Shown here one piece after another: positions 63,862-64,000 of a stretch of DNA of 64,000 bases. The DNA is from Natronolimnobius baerhuensis (lineage in GTDB: Archaea; Halobacteriota; Halobacteria; Halobacteriales; Natrialbaceae). Numbering within the stretch: position 1 is the stretch's first letter; each line of letters begins with the position of its first letter. Under the pieces are notes generated by a model. The model searched no databases, was not told the DNA's origin, and worked only from the letters and a program-made list of their open reading frames with translations. The stretch is from NCBI RefSeq assembly GCF_002177135.1, contig NZ_MWPH01000004.1:1-64000 (forward strand). Reading direction: 5' to 3'. The position numbers and the translations under genes were made by a program.

Positions 63862-64000
63862 TCAGGCGAGGGTCCGTCCGGTCTCGAGCGACGCTGAATT
63901 CTGGTACTGACTGTCAGTGATCGAGGGTGTTTCTTCGGCGGCTAGGTCGCTCTCTTCGGCGACAACGTATTGGACTTCGACGATAACTGGGTCGTCGGTC
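63862..64000 (-). CDS. C-terminal end of a gene running off the window
   Basis: Reading leftward from the window edge gives an open frame of 45 codons (DDPVIVEVQYVVAEESDLAA, then EETPSITDSQYQNSASLE) ending in TGA at 63862-63864. Acidic, so probably coding. Too short to assign. Confidence 0.5.
   Translation of the reverse strand, partial: TDDPVIVEVQYVVAEESDLAAEETPSITDSQYQNSASLETGRTLA

Overview
The window is a chromosomal or megaplasmid segment from a halophilic archaeon, most likely Natrialbales (Haloterrigena/Natrinema type). Reasons: highly acidic proteins, dense CTCGAG words, a haloarchaeal 5S rRNA at the left edge, Tat/lipobox substrate-binding proteins, REC-PAS-histidine kinases, a HalX domain, a PGF-CTERM surface protein, and many leaderless genes with a TATA box about 25 bp before the ATG.

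Layout. 0-0.2 kb: 3' end of an rRNA operon with a hairpin terminator. 0.3-9 kb: archaeal RNase J, a GH51 arabinofuranosidase, a zinc-ribbon protein, a REC-PAS histidine kinase, a decayed zinc-ribbon gene, an MFS transporter. 9-14.4 kb: pentose block (RbsD-like, DeoC, ribokinase-like kinase, then ABC substrate-binding protein, ATPase, permease). 14.4-26.7 kb: carbohydrate/CoA catabolism (CaiB CoA-transferase divergent from an IclR regulator with visible operators, aldose-epimerase-like protein, two Gfo/Idh/MocA dehydrogenases, acyl-CoA synthetase, enoyl-CoA hydratase, MBL hydrolase, SDR, GH88-like hydrolase). 27-44.6 kb: signalling and surface island (7TM-PAS histidine kinase, REC-ATPase protein whose H-box His is Gln, HxlR-REC-HalX fusion regulator, a ~3,490-residue surface protein, a methyl-accepting transducer). 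44.7-52.9 kb: CUT1 sugar transporter with a second, divergent paralogous binding protein, and between them an orphan plasmid-partition-like protein with GTAATAC repeats. 53-63.7 kb: lipoprotein gene broken by a repeat, amidohydrolase/TetR pair, TatD-like and FAA hydrolases, a truncated DUF35 protein, a second CaiB/IclR pair with its own palindromes, and a flavin-nucleotide-binding protein.

Throughout the window there is a family of seven ~84-bp palindromic repeats. One copy sits inside the signal peptide of a lipoprotein gene; removing 82 bp (repeat plus one TA) restores a perfect lipoprotein signal. This indicates a non-autonomous transposable element with TA target duplication. The central hairpin shows compensatory base changes between copies. 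No complete transposase, CRISPR array or tRNA gene was seen.
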